The position numbers and the translations under genes were made by a program. Shown one piece after another: positions 7,592 through 11,304 of a stretch of 11,304 bases of DNA; the first letter of the stretch is position 1, and the number at the start of each line of letters is the position of its first letter. The stretch comes from a bacterium (GTDB lineage: Bacteria > Verrucomicrobiota > Verrucomicrobiae > JAJYAR01): assembly GCA_021779435.1 (NCBI GenBank), contig JAJYAR010000045.1, positions 1 through 11,304 on the forward strand. Reading direction: 5' to 3'. The notes below the pieces were generated by a model that saw nothing but the letters and a program-made list of their open reading frames with translations, did no database searches and was not told the DNA's origin.

Positions 7592-8877
7592 ATGGAACCC
7601 GATATCCCCAGGCCGGAAGATTCTCTGCCGGCGGATCGCGAGAGCCGTCTCGCCCCGGTCATCGAGCGTTCTCCGTTGCCGATGGTCGAAGTGGATGGCC
7701 CCGAACATATCGTCCGTTTCGTCAACCCGCCGTTTTGCGCGCTGCTGGGCAAGTCGAGGGATGAGCTTGTGGGGCAGCCCTTCGAGAGGATCGTTTGCGG
7801 CGGCCAGAAATGCGTCGAGCTGCTCAACCGCGTCTATGAAACCGGCAAGGGCGAGACCCATATTGAGCAAGATCCCACGCCGGCCTACTGGCTGTATGCG
7901 ATGTGGCCGGCTCTCGATGACAAACAGCAACCCGAACGCGTGGTCATTCAGCTGACCAAAGCCACGCAGTTCCGGCAGAACGTGACCGATCTGAACGAGC
8001 AACTGCTGCTCGGCGGTTTGCGTCAGCAAGAACGTCGGGAGGCAGCCGAGAACGCCAATATCCGCTTGCAGGCCGAAATCGCCGAACGGCGGCGCGTCGA
8101 GGCGGACCTGCAGAAAGCGCACGCGGACTTGTTGGCAAACGCAGACCGGCTGGAATTCACGGTCGCGGAGCGAACGGCCGAGCTTCAGGCTTCCGTCGGT
8201 GAACTCGAGGCCTTCGCCTACAGTCTTGCCCACGACCTGCGCGCGCCGGTCCGCGCGATTCGAGGCTTCACCGAACTCGTGCTCGAAATGCCACGCGATC
8301 AGGTGAGCCCCGCCGCGGCCAACCTGCTGGATCGCGTCGTCGTCGCGGCAGCGCGCATGGACAGTCTCATCCAGGATGTGCTCGCCCTCACCAACGTCAT
8401 CAGGCGGCCCGTGACGCCCTCGCACGTGAATGTTGACGCGTTGGTGCATTCCCTGGTGCAGGAGCGGCCGGAGCTCTCTCCGCCGCGCGCGATCATCACG
8501 ATCGACAGCCCTCTCCAGTCGGTTGTGGCGCACGAAGCGCTCCTCAGTCAATGTCTCACCAATCTCCTGAGCAACGCGGTGAAGTTCGTGGAACCGGGAG
8601 CGGTCCCCAAGGTGCATGTGCGGACCGAGGAATTGAGCGAGGGGGGGCGCTCGTCGTGCGAATCTGGGTCGAGGACCAGGGCATCGGCATACCCCTGGAG
8701 GCTCAGCATCGCCTATTCGAAATGTTTCAGCGGCTGCACCCGGCGACACGCTTCGAGGGCTCCGGCATCGGTCTCGCCATTGTTCGCAAGGCGGTCGAGA
8801 GGATGGGCGGACGCGTGGGGGTCGAGTCTGCTCCCAATCAGGGGAGCCGCTTCTGGCTGGAACTGCCCAAGGCCTGA
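7592..8877 (+). CDS. PAS sensor histidine kinase, interrupted by a -1 frameshift at a G7 run
   Basis: ATG 7592 follows the KaiC-like stop by 13 bases with a GAGAGG ribosome site (7578-7583). The frame from there encodes a PAS domain (~20-125, IERSPLPMVEVDG, FVNPPFCALLG), a coiled coil (~135-205), the dimerisation domain with phospho-accepting His214 (FAYSLAHDLRAPVRAIRGF) and an N-box with Asn328 (LLSNAVKF). At 8641-8647 it meets seven Gs, and the ATPase homology continues in the -1 frame: VRIWVEDQGIGIP (G1), GSGIGLAIV (G2), ending SRFWLELPKA at TGA 8875-8877. With the shift the protein would be 428 residues, normal for the family. Without it the original frame runs on as nonsense to about 9127 and loses the nucleotide-binding lobe. 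The FAYSLAHDLRAP H-box is the type that pairs with Rcp1-like regulators such as the one at 5039. The locus may be a sequencing error, a pseudogene, a phase-variable gene or a case of programmed frameshifting. Confidence 0.85.
8641..8647 (+). other. G7 homopolymer at the frameshift point, in slippery-heptamer register
   Basis: The seven Gs fall as G_GGG_GGG relative to the upstream kinase frame (zero-frame codons 8642-8644 and 8645-8647), the X_XXY_YYZ arrangement needed for -1 slippage. Slipping back one base, or adding one G, gives the same junction, SEGGALVVRIW, and joins the N-box to the G1 box at normal spacing. Confidence 0.7.
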
Positions 8878-8890
8878 TCGGCGCGGAGGG

Positions 8891-9106
8891 TCATCGCTGG
8901 CGGCGATAGGCTGCCTCCGCGTCCAACCAGTTGGCCAACTTGCGGTCGGTCGGATGTCCCTCGCTTTCCCAGATCGAATACGCCCGGTGGAGAATATCTT
9001 CGCGCGCCGCGCGATCGGTCGTTTCCAGCCCGGCGAACGAGCATGCAGCCTCGTCATGGCGAGCGGCCAGCGTGAGTGGATCGAGAACGAGAACATCGGA
9101 TTTCAT
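8891..9106 (-). CDS. Small DUF2934-like protein
   Basis: This 71-residue protein starts at ATG 9106 (MKSDVLVLDPLTLAARHDEA); a GTG at 9121 would add five residues. The C-terminal half, REDILHRAYSIWESEGHPTDRKLANWLDAEAAYRRQR, matches the DUF2934 pattern of an Ile/Ala-Tyr helix, a Gly-x-Pro turn, and a DW-like and AE-containing helix (here NWLDAEAAY). The function of that family is unknown to me. It is convergent with the histidine kinase, its stop lying 13 bases from the kinase stop, and it overlaps the tail of the unshifted kinase frame. The domain match, rather than length, is the reason to prefer this strand. No strong ribosome site is visible. Confidence 0.72.
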   Translation of the reverse strand: MKSDVLVLDPLTLAARHDEAACSFAGLETTDRAAREDILHRAYSIWESEGHPTDRKLANWLDAEAAYRRQR

Positions 9107-9568
9107 CGCGCAGCGTCGCACCTATGACGATTGCTCGCAATGAGCTGGACGGGGATATCCCGTGGCCGACGTCAACTGACTGACTCGCGTGTTGCTTGAA
9201 CGTTTAATAGGTGCAGCCGAGGAAGACGCGGCTTGCGCGGCGGAGTTTGGTGGTTGTGCCTGAAGCGCGGGCGCCACACCGGAGGCAATCCCCGGTTGTC
9301 TGCCGGTCTGAACACGTCCCCCGCGTCAGAGGGATCCCCATCCGCCATGTCATCCCCGATCTCCAACCCCTCGCGGCGCGGATCAGCGTTCCCGCCTGGG
9401 ATCTGGCGATCATTGAGGAAGGGAGCCGGTGAACGCGTGACGCGACCGCCCACCACCGCTGGCGAGGCCGGCTGCACGGCGCGAGCTCGGGTGTTCGCGC
9501 TGCCATGACATGACTTGCGGTCGCGCTTCGGAATCCGCGTCGCCTTTCCGCCGCGTCCATCCCAGCCG
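9107..9568. other. Non-coding or unrecognised stretch between the DUF2934-like gene and lacI-type gene
   Basis: These 462 bases hold several overlapping open frames on both strands (for example 9172-9477 minus and 9211-9432 plus). Their translations are rich in Arg, Pro and Gly, and none matches a family I know. The stretch lies upstream of the DUF2934-like gene and downstream of the LacI-type gene, both read leftward, so part of it should be promoter. I see a short TGAC repeat near 9176-9184 but no clear promoter, terminator or RNA gene. Confidence 0.5.
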
Positions 9569-10612
9569 CTACTCTCTCGGCGCCCTGATCGTGGCTCCCT
9601 CTCTCCATTGCGGCGGCAACATCGTGGTGGAGGGAATCAGAGGTGGTCCCGCGTCTCCATGGCTCAATTGAGCGATCACCAACTCCGCGGCCCGTTCGCC
9701 AAGTTTTTTCGGTTGCAGCGAGAACCCGCTGAAATTCGCGGGGGCGACTTGCAGGTTGAGACAGATGTAGCCGTGGTTTCGCGGCACGTCGGCGCCTGCC
9801 GACTTCATCTGGTCCAGTGCGCCAAGCCAGTGGGTCAATACCACATCCGGACGGTGTTTCTTGAACCACGGAAGAAAGTTCACGGGACGCAACTCGTCGG
9901 CTTCGTCGGCCACCAACGCGGGAACCGGTGTCAGCTCCGGGTGCTCGTTCAGATATGCCAGATAGCTACCGACCCAGCGCCCGTGCAGCCGGGCATTTGT
10001 GCGGTGAGCAATGGCGATGCCGGGTTTCCTGTAGCCGCGTTCTCGTGCCTTTTCCAAGGCGTTGTAAACGGTGAGGCCGTGGTCGCAGCATACGGTGTGA
10101 ACCGCGGGAAGCCCGATATGATAATCGACATAGACTCCGGTGAAGCGGGGCCAGTCGAGGTCTCGAAAGTCGGGTTCGCTCCACGTGGGCAGCAGCACCA
10201 GGCCCCGCACGCCACGGCATTGCAGGATCTGGTTCAGCCTTTGGAGTGACATGTCGCTGCCGGCACCGAAGAGCCAGTGCTTCGCGGCGAAGCCCAAGGT
10301 GGCGGCGCGCTCCTTCACTCCCGCGAGCAGTTCGGCGTGAAAACGGTCCGCGCCGAAAGGACGGTGAGGTTCATGCATTTCCAGGACAGCCAGCGTTCCC
10401 ATCTCCTTGTTCGCGGCGCTCCGGCGGATCTGCGACATCACCTGCGCGGCAAACGGGTGGGTGACATAACCCGCTTTCGCCGCGGCCTCCTGAACGCGCT
10501 GCCGCGTCTTCGCGTTCACCCCGGCATACCCACGCAGCGCGTTGGAGACTGTTGCGCGCGAAAGCCTTAACGCGGCGGCAATGCTGCGCACCGTGGGACG
10601 GGACGTGGCCAT
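9569..10612 (-). CDS. LacI/GalR-family transcriptional regulator
   Basis: This 347-residue protein starts at ATG 10612 with an N-terminal LacI helix-turn-helix (residues 7-26, VRSIAAALRLSRATVSNALRG), followed by the usual NAKTRQRVQEAAAKAGYV segment and a hinge near residues 52-62. The rest is a periplasmic-binding-protein-like sensor domain, including FHAELLAGVKERAATLGF (91-108), RGVRGLVLLP (133-142), FTGVYVDYHIGLPAVHTVCCDHG (157-179) and LGERAAELVIAQL (304-316). Family length is normal. Such proteins bind palindromic operators and respond to a sugar or related ligand; Verrucomicrobiota carry many of them next to glycoside hydrolase genes. Here the gene is divergent from a secreted GH106-like enzyme, and a 15-bp inverted repeat sits between them, so it probably controls that gene and perhaps itself. 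The ligand cannot be predicted, though a rhamnose-containing saccharide would fit the neighbour. Confidence 0.92.
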   Translation of the reverse strand: MATSRPTVRSIAAALRLSRATVSNALRGYAGVNAKTRQRVQEAAAKAGYVTHPFAAQVMSQIRRSAANKEMGTLAVLEMHEPHRPFGADRFHAELLAGVKERAATLGFAAKHWLFGAGSDMSLQRLNQILQCRGVRGLVLLPTWSEPDFRDLDWPRFTGVYVDYHIGLPAVHTVCCDHGLTVYNALEKARERGYRKPGIAIAHRTNARLHGRWVGSYLAYLNEHPELTPVPALVADEADELRPVNFLPWFKKHRPDVVLTHWLGALDQMKSAGADVPRNHGYICLNLQVAPANFSGFSLQPKKLGERAAELVIAQLSHGDAGPPLIPSTTMLPPQWREGATIRAPRE

Positions 10613-10647
10613 GCGTTACCCTATGCCCGCGCGTTTTCGCCGTCCAG

Positions 10648-10662
10648 TGTAGACTGTCTACA
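10648..10662. promoter_or_regulatory. Probable LacI-type operator
   Basis: TGTAGACTGTCTACA is a perfect inverted repeat with 7-base arms and one central base. It lies 36 bases upstream of the LacI-family start codon and 53 bases upstream of the glycosidase start codon, in the divergent gap. Size, symmetry and position suit a LacI-family dimer. The regulator binding it is assumed to be the adjacent one. Confidence 0.65.
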
Positions 10663-10715
10663 TGGCTCGCTCTTGAGAAATTCCGGCCGCGCTTCGTCCT
10701 TCGTCGAGTCGGACC

Positions 10716-11304
10716 ATGAAGCATCCCCGTTTCCCCATCTTTTCCGGAGGATTTGCCATCGGCCTCGCTCTCGGGGCGGCACTGTCTGCCGCCTCCGCGC
10801 AGGAAACGCGCACCCTTGGAGCCGAGTCCGTCACGGCGATAGACCCGGAGTCATTCAGGACTCCGCCCGCCGCCGCCAAGCCAACCATCTGGTGGTTCTG
10901 GGGAGAGTCGGTCACCACGGAGCATGGCATCACGCAGGACCTCGAGGCGCTGAAACGCGTGGGCTACGGCGGTGTTGTGCTCTACGAGCAGGTGTTCAGC
11001 GACGCGCCTGATGCGCTCAAGAGCCTCTCACCCGAGTTTCTGGCGCGTGTCCGCTTTGCCGCAGCCGAATGTGCGCGGCTCGGCTTGTCCCTGGAACTGA
11101 ATGTCGGCCCCGGGTATGTCGCCGGCGGCCCGTGGATAACGCCCGAGCTTGGCCAGCAGCGACTGGTTTCCAGCGAACTCCTGATCGAGGGCGGTCGGAG
11201 GTTTTCCGGGACGCTGCCGAAGCCGCCGACAAGACTCGGATTCTACCGCGACGTCGCGGTGATGGCCTATCCCTCTCCGGCTGGTTCCGAGGCCGTTCAG
11301 CCTC
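10716..11304 (+). CDS. Secreted glycoside hydrolase, GH106-like (alpha-L-rhamnosidase type), 3' truncated
   Basis: The frame from ATG 10716 is open to the window end, giving 196 residues of what should be a much longer protein. Residues 1-28 form a signal peptide: basic start MKHPRF, hydrophobic core FAIGLALGAAL, and an ASA-QE cleavage site after residue 28, so the enzyme is exported. The mature start resembles GH106-type glycosidases: PTIWWFWGESVTTEHGITQDLEALKRVGYGGVVLYE (~56-91), SPEFLARVRFAAAECARLGLSLELNVGPGYVAGGPWITPE (~105-144). GH106 enzymes cleave alpha-L-rhamnosyl bonds in plant and algal polysaccharides such as pectin. The specific substrate is not assured, since the catalytic residues lie beyond the window. 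Divergence from a LacI-type gene with a palindrome between them suggests substrate-controlled expression. No strong ribosome site precedes the ATG; the signal peptide fixes the start. Confidence 0.85.
   Translation, partial: MKHPRFPIFSGGFAIGLALGAALSAASAQETRTLGAESVTAIDPESFRTPPAAAKPTIWWFWGESVTTEHGITQDLEALKRVGYGGVVLYEQVFSDAPDALKSLSPEFLARVRFAAAECARLGLSLELNVGPGYVAGGPWITPELGQQRLVSSELLIEGGRRFSGTLPKPPTRLGFYRDVAVMAYPSPAGSEAVQP

Noticed and set aside
7508..8749. Minus-strand frame of 413 codons opposite the PAS kinase
   Set aside because: It is antisense to PAS and HisKA homology, and its translation is Arg/His-rich without motifs.
5039..8877. A kaiA or kaiB gene in the KaiC-like cluster
   Set aside because: No frame shows KaiB-like or KaiA-like sequence; the 136-aa neighbour does not resemble either.
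8878..9127. Continuation of the unshifted kinase frame as a genuine C-terminus
   Set aside because: The translation after the G7 run has no HATPase motifs and is compositionally odd, while the -1 frame restores G1 and G2 boxes and stops at 8877.
1..11304. tRNA, rRNA, CRISPR array or transposon
   Set aside because: No spaced direct repeats, transposase motifs, terminal inverted repeats or cloverleaf-like sequence were seen on reading the window.

Overview
This is a GC-rich bacterial window, most likely from the Verrucomicrobiota and plausibly an Opitutaceae-type genome. That placement is an inference from the gene mix: a LacI-type regulator divergent from a secreted GH106-like glycoside hydrolase, a DUF2934-like small protein, a two-domain KaiC-like ATPase beside histidine kinases, and generally weak Shine-Dalgarno sequences. 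No rRNA, tRNA, CRISPR array or insertion sequence was seen.

Layout. (1) 3-605 (+): C-terminal end of a protein with tandem universal-stress-protein domains, probably the tail of a cation:proton antiporter. (2) 630-1861 (-): a probable two-gene unit, an SDR oxidoreductase followed by a small metal-binding cupin closely resembling the Granulicella-type hydroxynitrile lyase. It converges on the antiporter tail. (3) 1862-2295: a 434-base divergent intergenic region with a perfect 16-bp palindrome. (4) 2296-4875 (+): a hybrid histidine kinase (MEDS, GAF-like, PAS, HisKA, HATPase, REC). (5) 5039-8877 (+): a compact four-gene cluster made of an Rcp1-like response regulator, an uncharacterised 136-aa protein, a double-domain KaiC-like ATPase and a PAS sensor histidine kinase. 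Spacings are 6 bases, a 4-base ATGA overlap and 13 bases. The kinase is split by a -1 frameshift at a run of seven G, placed exactly as a slippery heptamer. (6) 8891-9106 (-): a 71-aa DUF2934-like protein. (7) 9107-9568: an unexplained non-coding stretch. (8) 9569-10612 (-): a LacI-family regulator. (9) 10648-10662: a 15-bp perfect inverted repeat, the likely LacI operator. (10) 10716-11304 (+): the start of a secreted GH106-like glycosidase that runs off the window.

How the genes may work together. The 2296-8877 stretch reads as a signalling island. A KaiC-like ATPase without KaiA or KaiB is encoded between a single-domain response regulator and a sensor kinase of the type that usually partners such regulators, with a separate MEDS hybrid kinase upstream. 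The KaiC-like protein keeps the equivalent of the Ser431 phosphosite but has Phe in place of Thr432, so it is unlikely to run the canonical two-site phosphorylation cycle. The right end looks like a sugar-responsive LacI switch controlling a polysaccharide-degradation gene.
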